Shown piece after piece: positions 25,838 through 34,732 of a DNA stretch of 64,000 nucleotides. This stretch comes from Alphaproteobacteria bacterium (GTDB lineage: Bacteria > Pseudomonadota > Alphaproteobacteria > Caulobacterales > Parvularculaceae): assembly GCA_030433215.1 (NCBI GenBank), contig JAUIMC010000001.1, positions 434,001 through 498,000 of the forward strand, given 5' to 3'. How positions within the stretch are numbered: position 1 is the stretch's first letter; each line of letters begins with the position of its first letter. The notes under the pieces are model-generated. The model worked only from the letters and a program-made list of their open reading frames with translations. It searched no databases and was not told the origin of the DNA. A program made the translations under genes and the position numbers.

Positions 25838-27724
25838 GTGGTTGCACCCATCCTTACATGTTTCAGGCTTAGAAATCACGCGCGCAGTGGGCATGTGCAT
25901 GCTCGCTTCAGTGCGATCGAGCGGCATTACAAGCTCGGTGAAAATGCGAGCGCCAGGTCAATTCGCTATTACAACGAAAAGACGGCGATGGGCTGTCATG
26001 TGATGTGGCAGGACTACGAAAACGAGTCCTATGCCCGGTGTATTGAAACAGAAGATCGTATTGTCGTTTGCGTTTATTACGCGTTCGGTTTTTCCAAGGC
26101 TTTGTCGCGTAAGGGGACCGACAATCTGATCATACGCCTCGCCAATACATTGCGAAGAAATCCCAATTCGGTTTTGAAATTAACGCCGCCATTCATGTTG
26201 ATGGACTTCGAGAAAGCGAGCAGTCAAATCCGGTTTTACACCGATGTGGTGGCGTATTCCCGGTCATACAGGTTGGAGAACGAGGCGGGATTTGCGTTGG
26301 CCAATCGTTGCTTCAGTCCGTTTTACGCCTTGCTTGCCGAACCCAAGCCCAGCGAGATGGGGTGGGCTGCGGAGCAGCTCAACGGGTATATGTATGGGGA
26401 GTATGCGCCGCTGGAAGGCTTGATGCGCAACGGTCCCGGCTATTCCGCGGTCATTACGCCGGATCGCATTGATCATGGCGAGTCATCGCTCGTGTCCAAA
26501 TTTTTCACGGATAAAACCGGGGACGTTTATCGTGGATTGAACCGGCTTGCGTCGGAGACGCAACGGCTGGGAGCGTTTGACGAGGTGGACCTGGCCATTA
26601 CGGGCGGGCGCGACTCCAGAATGACGGCGGCGTTCGGTGTTTCCAAGTTCGCAGAAAAGGCCCGATGCCGGACAAGTCATCCGCCAGCCTTGGAGCGCAC
26701 GATCGCGACCCAGCTGATGGAGCGCACGGCGGAATTTTCGCGTTACGAAAACGATAATCTGATTGTGCGCGCCGACGGCACGCCGCTTTGGCGCGGCAGT
26801 CCGAGAAAAACGCCTGAACGCGCCGACATTATCCAGCGCGGAAAAGACTGGGCCTATGCACATGAGGGCGTCGGCATATCCTCTGCACTCTACAATAATT
26901 GCAGCATGAAAATTCCGTTTCCGGAAGCTGAGAGCCATAGCAGCATTTCGGTTTCAGGCGCAGGCGGAGAGATCGCGAAGGCGTATGCCTATAGGCCGAT
27001 GCAGGTCAGCGGGGTTTTTGCGCGCAATCAAAAGGCCTGGCTCGAGGAGATCAAAACAGTTGGCGCTCATTTAAGGCTGGAAACGCATCCGACAACCGGG
27101 TTCGGCGCCGTTCACTTCGTTAAAGAAGAATACAAACCGATACTCGCCGATTACTTTTCGCGCCAGTACAGCAAAGCGCAGGATATGGGCGCCTTCGGAT
27201 ACAGGTTCTTTGACTACTGGTATTTGGTCGGCCGGATGGCGGGGTCTCACTCGGCAGGGCTTCAACACGCGCAAAATCTTTTTCCCTTCCTCGTGCCGGA
27301 GGTTATTGCGGCCTCCGTGCAGGACACCTTTGAGCGCAAGATCAATGTTCAGCTGTCGAGGGATATTGTCGCCCATTACCAGCCCTCATGGTCGGAAGTT
27401 CCGTATTTCGATGAAATCCAGAATGAAGTTCCGCGCAGCGAGATAACCTTTTTCCAAAAGCAGGAATATCTTTGGTCGGGACCCGCACAAGAGGAATTCT
27501 TTGACATCATTGAGAGCTCGCCGGCTTTTGAGCGGCCTTATGACCGGGACCGGATGTGTGAATACTACAAAACCGTGGAGGACCGCCCTCAAGAGCACAT
27601 CTATGCAAATGTTAAGGCCCACGGACTCATTTATCGGCATTCGCTTTATGAGCTTTGCGGCGATGTTGCAGACGATATTCGCATGTTGAGAAACAAGATT
27701 ACGCCTTTATACGCACCGAAGTAG
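25838..27724 (+). CDS. Asparagine-synthase-like protein (stand-alone), probably acquired
   Basis: A 628-residue protein from GTG 25838 (GGCGGGG upstream). Its middle carries an ATP-pyrophosphatase loop DLAITGGRDSRMTAAF (TGGRDSR at about 255-261), the variant found in asparagine-synthase-like proteins. The N-terminal part resembles the glutaminase-type fold but has no Cys2 nucleophile, so ammonia release from Gln is unlikely. The C-terminal 300 residues are helical. Base composition is visibly less GC-rich, with AGG, AGA, TTA and ATA codons unlike its neighbours. It follows a tRNA. Substrate unknown; the 5' end may be frame-shifted. Confidence 0.65.
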   Translation: MVAPILTCFRLRNHARSGHVHARFSAIERHYKLGENASARSIRYYNEKTAMGCHVMWQDYENESYARCIETEDRIVVCVYYAFGFSKALSRKGTDNLIIRLANTLRRNPNSVLKLTPPFMLMDFEKASSQIRFYTDVVAYSRSYRLENEAGFALANRCFSPFYALLAEPKPSEMGWAAEQLNGYMYGEYAPLEGLMRNGPGYSAVITPDRIDHGESSLVSKFFTDKTGDVYRGLNRLASETQRLGAFDEVDLAITGGRDSRMTAAFGVSKFAEKARCRTSHPPALERTIATQLMERTAEFSRYENDNLIVRADGTPLWRGSPRKTPERADIIQRGKDWAYAHEGVGISSALYNNCSMKIPFPEAESHSSISVSGAGGEIAKAYAYRPMQVSGVFARNQKAWLEEIKTVGAHLRLETHPTTGFGAVHFVKEEYKPILADYFSRQYSKAQDMGAFGYRFFDYWYLVGRMAGSHSAGLQHAQNLFPFLVPEVIAASVQDTFERKINVQLSRDIVAHYQPSWSEVPYFDEIQNEVPRSEITFFQKQEYLWSGPAQEEFFDIIESSPAFERPYDRDRMCEYYKTVEDRPQEHIYANVKAHGLIYRHSLYELCGDVADDIRMLRNKITPLYAPK

Positions 27725-27876
27725 CGGAGCGCCGCAGCATAAGCAGGGCGGCGGCGCTTACGACGGGGCCCGAGCCGGCGAACACTGGTCTGGCTGTGGC
27801 AGGCGCCCCTGGACTGAACTCTAAACTGCGTTCTAGGGAAAGAACTGCGCGAATACAGCCGCAGGATTTGACGGTG

Positions 27877-27901
27877 GCCGCTAAAAATGGATTTTAGCGG
27901 C
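27877..27901. terminator. Hairpin between the asparagine-synthase-like gene and aldH
   Basis: GCCGCTAAAA / TTTTAGCGGC around ATGGA, a near-perfect stem about 150 bp beyond the upstream gene. There is no T-run after it on the plus strand, so termination is uncertain. Confidence 0.4.
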
Positions 27902-27934
27902 TGAAAATTGCTCATTCGAACCAGGGAAGGTCTT

Positions 27935-29275
27935 ATGACAGCCGCGCCTCAAAAAACGACCGAAGAGCTGAAGCGGGTCTTTGACCTGCAAAGCGAGAAC
28001 CAGTGGAATGTCAAGGCGTCCGACGCCGAGACGCGCAAGGCGAAACTCGCCAAATTGAAATCCGCCGTGGAAGCGCACGCCGACGAGATTGTCGCCGCCG
28101 TGCAATCCGACACGCGCAAACCGGAAGGCGAGATTCGAATCACCGAAGTCGGCGGCGTGATGGGCAACATCCAGCTCAATATCGACAATCTGGAGACCTG
28201 GATGCAGCCGACCATGGTCGAGCCTTCGGCCAATCCGCAAGACAAGGCGAAGATCGTTTATGAGGCGCGTGGCGTCTGTTTGATCCTCGGACCGTGGAAC
28301 TTCCCGCTCGGGCTTACCTTCGGCCCGCTTGCCGCCGCCGTCGCGGCCGGCAATTGCTGCATGGTGAAGCTGACCGATCTCTGTCCGGCGACGGCTTCCA
28401 TAGCAGCGAAGATCATCCGTTCGGTTTTCGACGAAAATGAAGTCGCCCTGTTCGAAGGCGAAGTTTCGGTAGCGGAGGCGCTATTAGAGCTGCCCTTCAA
28501 TCATATCTTCTTCACTGGCTCGCCGCGGGTCGGAAAGATCGTTATGGCCGCCGCTGCTAAGAACCTTTCCAGCGTGACGCTTGAGCTTGGCGGAAAGTCG
28601 CCGGTCATCGTGGATGAGAACGCCGATATCGATAAAGTCGCGGCGGACCTCGCTCAGGCCAAGCAGTTCAATGGCGGCCAGGCCTGCATCTCTCCCGACT
28701 ATGTCTTCGTCCGGCCGGACAAGAAGGACGCGCTGGCCAAGGGCTTTGCGTCGCGCGTGCAGGAAAATCTCTATAAGGACGGAAAGCTCCAGAAAGAGAA
28801 TATCGCCCAGATTGTGAACAAGAGGAATTTCGATCGCGTGAAGGGCATGTTCGACGACGCTGTGGCGAAAGGCGCGACCGTGGCCGCGGGCGGAGAATTT
28901 GAAGAAGCCGATCTCACGGTTCACCCGACGATGCTGACCGATGTCACGCCCCAGATGAAAATCATGCAAGACGAGATATTTGCGCCCGTGATTCCGGTGA
29001 TGACTTATGACTCCATCGACGAGGTCATCGGCTATGTGGAAGCGCGCGACAAACCGCTGGCCTTGTACATCTACAGCAAGGATCAGGAAACGGTGGACAA
29101 GGTGCTGACCCGGACCTCATCGGGCGGCGTTACGGTCAATGGCGTGTTCTCTCATTATCTCGAAAACCGGCTGCCCTTCGGCGGCGTCAATCACAGCGGC
29201 ATCGGCAGCTATCATGGCTATTTCGGGTTCAAGGCCTTCTCGCACGAGCGCTCTGTCTACATGCATACTGCGTAA
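27935..29275 (+). CDS. Aldehyde dehydrogenase (class 3/coniferyl-aldehyde type)
   Basis: A 446-residue NAD(P)-dependent dehydrogenase from ATG 27935 (AGGGAAGG upstream). Conserved residues are Asn122 (GPWNFP), the general base Glu217 (LELGGKSP) and the nucleophile Cys251 (NGGQACISPDY). The FTGS motif at about 193-196 closes the NAD pocket. Short length, GPWNFPLGLTFGPL and a C-terminal hydrophobic/aromatic tail fit the ALDH3-like, membrane-associated subgroup that oxidises fatty or aromatic aldehydes. The specific substrate is not determinable; there are no clear operon partners. Confidence 0.93.
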   Translation: MTAAPQKTTEELKRVFDLQSENQWNVKASDAETRKAKLAKLKSAVEAHADEIVAAVQSDTRKPEGEIRITEVGGVMGNIQLNIDNLETWMQPTMVEPSANPQDKAKIVYEARGVCLILGPWNFPLGLTFGPLAAAVAAGNCCMVKLTDLCPATASIAAKIIRSVFDENEVALFEGEVSVAEALLELPFNHIFFTGSPRVGKIVMAAAAKNLSSVTLELGGKSPVIVDENADIDKVAADLAQAKQFNGGQACISPDYVFVRPDKKDALAKGFASRVQENLYKDGKLQKENIAQIVNKRNFDRVKGMFDDAVAKGATVAAGGEFEEADLTVHPTMLTDVTPQMKIMQDEIFAPVIPVMTYDSIDEVIGYVEARDKPLALYIYSKDQETVDKVLTRTSSGGVTVNGVFSHYLENRLPFGGVNHSGIGSYHGYFGFKAFSHERSVYMHTA

Positions 29276-29330
29276 ACTGGCCTTTCGCGCATCTGCGCCT
29301 GTGGGCAAGCGCTGAAAACATGCCAACCGG

Positions 29331-29355
29331 CCGGCTGACGTTTTTCGTCAGCCGG
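29331..29355. terminator. Hairpin downstream of the aldehyde dehydrogenase
   Basis: Perfect 10-bp stem CCGGCTGACG / CGTCAGCCGG with a TTTTT loop. No strong T-run follows, so it may be a weak terminator. Confidence 0.5.
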
Positions 29356-29439
29356 TCGGAGCGGGCGCGGGTGCGTATTTGGGGCTTGGCCGCGTCTGGG
29401 CTATGACAGGCTGGTTCTGCCGCACCGGAGACTTCCGCC

Positions 29440-31026
29440 ATTTTACGAGAAACCCTCAGATCCACACGCCCGCTTGTCTTCTGGCCGCCGGTTGTTCTGT
29501 TGCTGTCGGCGCTTGTCTTCAGTCTAGTGGATTTCGACGGCTTCTATGCGGGCGTGACCGCGGCCAAGGACTGGATTCTCAAATATTTCGGCTGGCTTTT
29601 CAGCTACGCCTCGTTCGCTGCGGTGGCGCTCGTCGCCTGGGTCGTTTTTTCGCCGCTCGGCGCCGTCAGGATCGGCGGGCCTGACGCGAAACCCATCCTC
29701 AGCCGCTGGAACTGGTTTTCAATCACCCTGTGCACGACCATCGCCATCGGGATTCTGTTCTGGGGCGCGGCGGAGCCGATGTTTCACATCAAGGCGCCGC
29801 CGCCCTTCGCTCACGCCGATCCCTATACGGATGAAGCGGCGCAATTCGCGCTCTCTTCCATGTTCATGCACTGGACCGTGACGCCTTATGCGCTTTACAC
29901 CGTCCCGGCGCTAGCCTTTGCACTCACCCATTACAACCTCGGCCGCCCCTATTCCCTGAGCGGGCCTCTGTCGGTCATTGTCGGCAAGGCGGCGACGGGG
30001 CGCATCGGCGCGCTCATCGATGCGGTGGGGCTTTATGCGCTGGTGGCGGGCGTAGCCGCCTCGCTCGGCGCCGGCGTGATGACGCTTGCCGGCGGGCTTG
30101 AAGCGGGGGCCGGCGTTTATGACAGCACTATGCTGCGGCTTCTCGTGACGGCAGCCATTGTCGTGATGTTTGTCGTGTCTTCGATCAGCGGGCTGCAGCG
30201 CGGCATCAAATATCTATCGGATTTTAATACGCGCTTCTTTTTTGTGCTGGTTCTGTTCGTTCTTGTGGCCGGACCGACCTTCAAGATTCTGGCGCTGGGG
30301 GCGGAAAGCGCCGGGCAATATGTGATGAATTTCATTCCGCGCAGCCTGGCGCTGGGCGAACGCGCCGGCTCCGACTGGACCCGCGACTGGACGGTGTTTT
30401 ATTTCGCCAACTGGCTCGCCTGGGCGCCGGTCACGGCGCTGTTTCTGGGCCGCATCTCGATCGGTTATACGGTGCGCGAGTTCATCCTGTTTAACCTCGT
30501 TGCGCCGGCTCTCTTCGGCGGGCTGTGGATGACGGTCTTCGGCGGCGCGGCGATCAATCTTGATGCGGCGGCGAATCACGCCTTTGTCGCGGCGCTCGAC
30601 GCGCGCGGCCCGGAAGCGGTCGTCTATGCCTTGTTCGACGCGCTGCCGCTCAGTTCCGTCATCATTCTCCTTTTCATCGTGCTCACCTTCGTTTCGTTCG
30701 TGACAGCGATGGATTCGAACACGGTGTCGATCACCAATGTGTGTCTCAAACAAATCGGTCCTGGCGAAGCGCGCCCGCGCGCCGAGCGCTGGGTGAAAAT
30801 CTTCTGGGGCGCGCTGATCGGCGCCGTCGCCTTCATTATGACCGCGACAACAGGGATCGACGGCGTCAGGATGCTGTCCAACCTTGGCGGTCTGCCCGGG
30901 CTGTTCATCCTAATCGCCATGGGCGCGGTGATCGTGTCCCTGCGCCTCGCCTGGCTCGACGAAGTGCGCGCTGCCGTGCAACCGGCGTCAGCGAAAAAAA
31001 CCGCCGGGCAGAATGTCGGCGAGTAG
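29440..31026 (+). CDS. BCCT family transporter
   Basis: A betaine/choline/carnitine-type secondary transporter with about 12 helices. Recognisable segments: WFSITLCTTIAIGILFWGAAEP, SSMFMHWTVTPYALYT, the long helix ending WTVFYFANWLAWAPVTALFLGRISIGYTVREF. The family Trp box is changed (FANWLAWAP for WAWWISWAP), which may alter the substrate. A TTG at 29500 would cut the first helix; in-frame sequence upstream (RSTRPLVFWPPVVLLL) fits the family, and an ATT at 29440 has GGAG 9 nt before it, giving 528 residues. Start therefore uncertain. Its 3' end overlaps pxpC by 39 bp. Confidence 0.85.
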   Translation: MLRETLRSTRPLVFWPPVVLLLSALVFSLVDFDGFYAGVTAAKDWILKYFGWLFSYASFAAVALVAWVVFSPLGAVRIGGPDAKPILSRWNWFSITLCTTIAIGILFWGAAEPMFHIKAPPPFAHADPYTDEAAQFALSSMFMHWTVTPYALYTVPALAFALTHYNLGRPYSLSGPLSVIVGKAATGRIGALIDAVGLYALVAGVAASLGAGVMTLAGGLEAGAGVYDSTMLRLLVTAAIVVMFVVSSISGLQRGIKYLSDFNTRFFFVLVLFVLVAGPTFKILALGAESAGQYVMNFIPRSLALGERAGSDWTRDWTVFYFANWLAWAPVTALFLGRISIGYTVREFILFNLVAPALFGGLWMTVFGGAAINLDAAANHAFVAALDARGPEAVVYALFDALPLSSVIILLFIVLTFVSFVTAMDSNTVSITNVCLKQIGPGEARPRAERWVKIFWGALIGAVAFIMTATTGIDGVRMLSNLGGLPGLFILIAMGAVIVSLRLAWLDEVRAAVQPASAKKTAGQNVGE

Positions 31027-31935
31027 CGCCGCTTTCTTTTGCGCGATGTCCCGCGCTTCCGCTTCTTCGGTCTGCCGCAGCCAGAGATGGTCGCCGGGAC
31101 GCATCTGTCCCACAAGATGAAGATCGGCGGCGATCACCTGTGCGATGCGCGGATAGCCGCCCACGGTCTGCGCATCACAGGAAAGAAGAAACGGTGCGCC
31201 GTCAGGCGGGCATTGCACCGTGCCGGGAAACACGGGGCTTGAGGCCATAGGGGGTGTTCTCGCCAAGGACAGGGACGGCCCTTCGAGTTTCAGCCCCATG
31301 CGGTCAGCCCGTCGGCTGACGGTCCAGCGCGCGGAAAAAAACTGTTTCAGACTCTCCGGCGAAAGCTGGCCGGTTTCGGGTGCAGTGGTCGCGCGCAGGA
31401 AAAATTCATGGGTCAGCCATGGATAAAGCGCGGCGGACGGCGTTCGCGCCGAACCGGTCGTTTCACCGGCGCTCAACAGTCTGTCGCCCGCTTTCAGCGT
31501 TCGGCCCTCAATGCCGCCCAGCGCCGCCTGGGCATAGGTTGAAACGCTGCCGAGAAAGGTATCGCCTGCAAACCCGCCTGCAACAGCGATGTAACAGCGC
31601 GCGCCGGTTTTCGCCGTGCCGAGGACGAGTTCATCGCCGTCTTTCACGCGTGCGGTTTCATTAATCGGAAGCGCTGCGCCATTAAGTTGCGCGTTCATAT
31701 CCGCTCCGGCGAGCGCAATCGTCGCGGTCGCGAGAAAGCGCAAAGACGGGCCCTGCAATGTGCATTCAAGAGCCGGCACGCTGGGTTCATTACACAGTGC
31801 GGCGTTAGCCAGCGCGAAAGAAAGAGGATCGGCGGCGCCCGACAGAGGCACGCCGAGATGGCGAGACCCGGCGCGGCCCATATCCTGAAGGGTCGTCATA
31901 AGACCGGGTTTGGTGATTTTGGCAATCACGCTCAT
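30988..31935 (-). CDS. pxpC: 5-oxoprolinase subunit C (biotin-dependent carboxyltransferase family)
   Basis: A 315-residue PxpC/KipA protein. Family markers are KPGLMTTLQDMGRAGSRHLGVPLSGAADPLS at the start (only the pattern is cited), GGIEGRTLKAGDRL, and SSPVFPGTVQCPPDGAPFLLSCDAQTVGGYPRIA. With PxpA and PxpB it hydrolyses 5-oxoproline (pyroglutamate) to glutamate using ATP. It overlaps pxpB by 4 bp in the order NRAMP-pxpA-pxpB-pxpC. Confidence 0.93.
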   Translation of the reverse strand: MSVIAKITKPGLMTTLQDMGRAGSRHLGVPLSGAADPLSFALANAALCNEPSVPALECTLQGPSLRFLATATIALAGADMNAQLNGAALPINETARVKDGDELVLGTAKTGARCYIAVAGGFAGDTFLGSVSTYAQAALGGIEGRTLKAGDRLLSAGETTGSARTPSAALYPWLTHEFFLRATTAPETGQLSPESLKQFFSARWTVSRRADRMGLKLEGPSLSLARTPPMASSPVFPGTVQCPPDGAPFLLSCDAQTVGGYPRIAQVIAADLHLVGQMRPGDHLWLRQTEEAEARDIAQKKAALLADILPGGFFR

Positions 31936-32621
31936 GAGGCGGCCGCTTCCATGCGCGCGAACTCTTCTTCACTCACCGGTGTGAATGTTACTTCTCCGCC
32001 CGGCTCGAAAAGAAAAGGCGTCTCGGCTTTGGCGTCGAAGAGTTTTTTCGGTGTGCGCCCGATCAACGGCCAGCCGCCGGGCGAGGCGAGGGGATAGACT
32101 CCGGTCATGGCGCCGGCGATCCCCACGGCCCCTGCGGGCAGATGCGCGCGCGGGCTTTCCAGGCGGGAGGTTCGAAGGCTTTCAGGCAAAGGCCCAAGAT
32201 AGGCGAATCCCGGCGCAAAGCCTATGGTCAGTACACGGTATTTTTGCGCGGAATGCTGTTTAATGATCTCTTTCTCGCTGAGAGAGAGCCTCTTTGCCAG
32301 TGCAGAAAGATCGGGACCGAATTCGCCGCCGTAACAGACTGGGATTGCAATTTTTGTCTTGGGCGCCGCTTTGTCATGGGGCGCCTCCTTCACGGCTGTC
32401 TCCAGCATTTTGCGGGCGTCTTGCGGCGAGAGGACGCAAGGGTCGAAACGCAAAACGACGCTGTCGATCCCCGCGACGCAATCGGTCACGCCTTTCAAGG
32501 GGCGCAGGCGGTCAGCAATGGCGTTGGCGGCGAGGGCCGTTGCGACCATGTCGCCGCCCTGAAGCTGGACCAGCCATCCTGCCTCGCCGAAAGCGCTAAC
32601 TTCAAAAGACAGCGCACTCAT
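31932..32621 (-). CDS. pxpB: 5-oxoprolinase subunit B (KipI family)
   Basis: A 229-residue KipI/PxpB protein. Start ATG 32621 overlaps the pxpA stop (ATGA), indicating translational coupling; the longer frame to 32714 lies inside pxpA. Family segments are IPVCYGGEFGPDL, IGFAPGFAYLG, and the SPRAHLPAGAVGIAGAMTGVYPLASPGGWPLIGRT block. It works with PxpA and PxpC in 5-oxoproline hydrolysis. Confidence 0.93.
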   Translation of the reverse strand: MSALSFEVSAFGEAGWLVQLQGGDMVATALAANAIADRLRPLKGVTDCVAGIDSVVLRFDPCVLSPQDARKMLETAVKEAPHDKAAPKTKIAIPVCYGGEFGPDLSALAKRLSLSEKEIIKQHSAQKYRVLTIGFAPGFAYLGPLPESLRTSRLESPRAHLPAGAVGIAGAMTGVYPLASPGGWPLIGRTPKKLFDAKAETPFLFEPGGEVTFTPVSEEEFARMEAAAS

Positions 32622-33364
32622 GCGAAAGACCTGATGGAAAACCCCGCGCTTTCCAGCGTGTGGCGCACGGCCCTTGCGGTTTCGGCTGCGCCCGGCGAAT
32701 CGCTGTGAATGCATAGCGTTTGTGCAGGAACGAAAAGCGCGCCGTCGGAGGCGGAAATCTCTCTGCCTTCTGCGATTGCACGCGCTTGTTCCGCGCGCGC
32801 CCGGGCGCCTTCAATAACGGCGCCGGGCCGCCCCCGCGGCGTCAGCGCTCCCGAGGCGAGATAAAGCCTGTCCACGAAGCCTTCCGCCGCAAAATCGAGG
32901 CCCTTTTCTTTTGCGGCGCGTTCAAGGGCCGAGCCTGGCGGCCCAACAAGGATTGCCTCAGCCGGCGCCGCTTCGGCGACAAGTCGCGCCAGCGAAAAGT
33001 CTTTCGCGGCGTCGTTGTAAAGTGCGCCATGGGCTTTCACATGGACGAGCGGCAGGCCTACTTCATCGAGAATTTTTTTGAGCGCCGCAATCTGGCTTTT
33101 TAAGGCAGCGAGTAATTTGTCTGGATCGAAGTCCAGGCTGCGCCGCCCAAAGCCATCCCGATCCGGATAGGACGGATGGGCGCCGATGCTGACGCCATGT
33201 TTGCTGGCGAGCATTGCCGTTGCGCGCATGGTTTCCTTGTCGCCCGCATGGCCGCCGCAGGCGATGGAGCAGGAAGAGACGAGCGGCATGATCGCCGCTT
33301 CGTTTTCCCGCTCCGCGTCATTGGCGTATTCGCCCATATCGGCGTTGAGATCGATCACCCGCAT
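32618..33364 (-). CDS. pxpA: 5-oxoprolinase subunit A (LamB/YcsF family)
   Basis: A 248-residue PxpA protein. Markers are DLNADMGE at the start, SCSIACGGHAGD, GAHPSYPDRDGFGRR, VKAHGALYND and the C-terminal CIHSDSPGA. It provides the ring-opening component of 5-oxoprolinase. Its ATG overlaps the upstream NRAMP stop by one base (TAATG) and its own stop overlaps pxpB. Confidence 0.95.
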   Translation of the reverse strand: MRVIDLNADMGEYANDAERENEAAIMPLVSSCSIACGGHAGDKETMRATAMLASKHGVSIGAHPSYPDRDGFGRRSLDFDPDKLLAALKSQIAALKKILDEVGLPLVHVKAHGALYNDAAKDFSLARLVAEAAPAEAILVGPPGSALERAAKEKGLDFAAEGFVDRLYLASGALTPRGRPGAVIEGARARAEQARAIAEGREISASDGALFVPAQTLCIHSDSPGAAETARAVRHTLESAGFSIRSFA

Positions 33365-34581
33365 TACATGACTCCGAGCGCGCGCAGAATGCCGCGAAGG
33401 CCCAGCATGGCGGCGATCAGCGTCACCATAATGCCGGCGGCGTTCGCCAGTAAGCCGTTGGCGTTCTCACTGAGGAGTTTCTTGTTGTTTGCAGCATAGA
33501 GCAGGAAGGCGGCGATAATCGGCAAGAGGAGGCCGTTGGCGATCTGCGCAAAGAGAATGATCTCCACAGGCCTTCTCCCCGTGACGGCGACGACGGCGCC
33601 CACAAGTAGAACGGCGCCGGCCACAAGCCGGAACTTCAGGGCTTTCGGATCGCTTTCAAAGCCGAACAGTTCCGCCGCGGCGAAGCCGGTGGCGAGCGGC
33701 GCCGTGATCGACGAGGAAAGCCCGGCTGCGAAAAGCCCCAATGCGATGAGCCATGTGGCGCCGGCGCCAAAGGCGGGCTCGAGCTGGCGGGCCATGTCGC
33801 CGGCGCTTTCGATGACAATCCGGCTTCCGAAGAGGCTCGCGGCCGCTGTCGACAGGACGAGAATGGAGACGACGCCGCCGACGCCGATGGAAAGCCGCGC
33901 ATCGAAACGGGCTTCACCGAGATGCTCGGCGCCGTTCCACCTTTTGCGCGCGGCCGCCGCATGGAGGAAGAGATTATAGGGGACGATGGTCGTCCCGATG
34001 AGACCGAGCACCAGCGGAAAGGCGGCGAAAGGGATATAGGGAATGAGCGCGCCCTTGATGAGCGCGCCCCAGTCAGGGCCGATTATGAATAGCGCCGTCG
34101 CGAAGGCTAGTGTCATGATGAGGACCGCGGCGATCAGGACCTTTTCGATAATGCGATAGCCGCCGAAAAGCAGGATGGCGCCGGCGGCAAATGCGATGAT
34201 GGCGGCCAGAACGCTGCGCGGGGCCATGTCGGGTAACGCCGCCTCCATTCCCAGAACGGCGCCGGCGATATTGCCGCCTTCATAGGCGGCGTTGCCGATG
34301 AAGAGCGCGGCGATGATCAGCGCGCCCGAGATCCATTTCAGAACCGGCGCTTCGGCGAAACGCTGCATGATCGCTTCGCCGAGGCCGAGCCGCGCGACGA
34401 CGCCGAGCCGCGCCGCCATTTCCTGCAAGATGATGGCGGCGATAGTTGCAAAGACGAGCGTCCAGGCAAGCGCATAACCATAGCTCGCGCCGGCGACGGT
34501 TGCGGTGGTCACTGTGCCCGGGCCGATGAAGGCCGCTGCGGTAAGCGCGCCTGGGCCGATTGCGCGAAAGCGTTTCAACAT
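33364..34581 (-). CDS. NRAMP-related transporter with altered metal site
   Basis: A 405-residue membrane protein with about 11 helices in the NRAMP order. In helix 1 the canonical DPGN is GPGT (residues 20-23), and in helix 6 the MPH motif is VPY (200-202, IVPYNLFLH). Asp, Asn, Met and His that bind Mn2+/Fe2+ are thus missing, as in non-classical branches. It opens a four-gene operon with pxpABC, resembling the Bacillus ycsF-ycsG-kip arrangement. A role in 5-oxoproline use (uptake of substrate or ion) is plausible, whereas Mn/Fe import is doubtful. Confidence 0.85.
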   Translation of the reverse strand: MLKRFRAIGPGALTAAAFIGPGTVTTATVAGASYGYALAWTLVFATIAAIILQEMAARLGVVARLGLGEAIMQRFAEAPVLKWISGALIIAALFIGNAAYEGGNIAGAVLGMEAALPDMAPRSVLAAIIAFAAGAILLFGGYRIIEKVLIAAVLIMTLAFATALFIIGPDWGALIKGALIPYIPFAAFPLVLGLIGTTIVPYNLFLHAAAARKRWNGAEHLGEARFDARLSIGVGGVVSILVLSTAAASLFGSRIVIESAGDMARQLEPAFGAGATWLIALGLFAAGLSSSITAPLATGFAAAELFGFESDPKALKFRLVAGAVLLVGAVVAVTGRRPVEIILFAQIANGLLLPIIAAFLLYAANNKKLLSENANGLLANAAGIMVTLIAAMLGLRGILRALGVM

Positions 34582-34642
34582 GATGGCGAGATTAGCGCGA
34601 TGTTCCGCGAAAAGCGAACGCCGAGGCAGCGCCCTCTATATA

Positions 34643-34680
34643 AGAAAACCGCTCCGAACCCTGTCCGGAGCGGTCTCACG
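34643..34680 (-). terminator. Rho-independent terminator of the TPR lipoprotein gene
   Basis: On the minus strand ACCGCTCCG / CGGAGCGGT with a short loop is followed by TTTTCTTA. A second hairpin, AACGGCC / GGCCGTT (34711-34729), lies just before it next to the stop codon. Confidence 0.75.
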
Positions 34681-34732
34681 CAAGGTGCGTTAAGACGCGG
34701 AGCGCGAGCAAACGGCCCCCTGGGCCGTTCGA

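Noticed and set aside
25276-27905. Integrative element att sites flanking the asparagine-synthase-like gene
   Set aside because: I looked for a second copy of the tRNA-Thr 3' end near 27720-27930 and found none, and no integrase is present.
25352-29275. Lasso-peptide or other RiPP cluster
   Set aside because: The 628-residue asparagine-synthase-like protein is cyclase-sized, but there is no precursor peptide, B1/B2 protease or exporter nearby.
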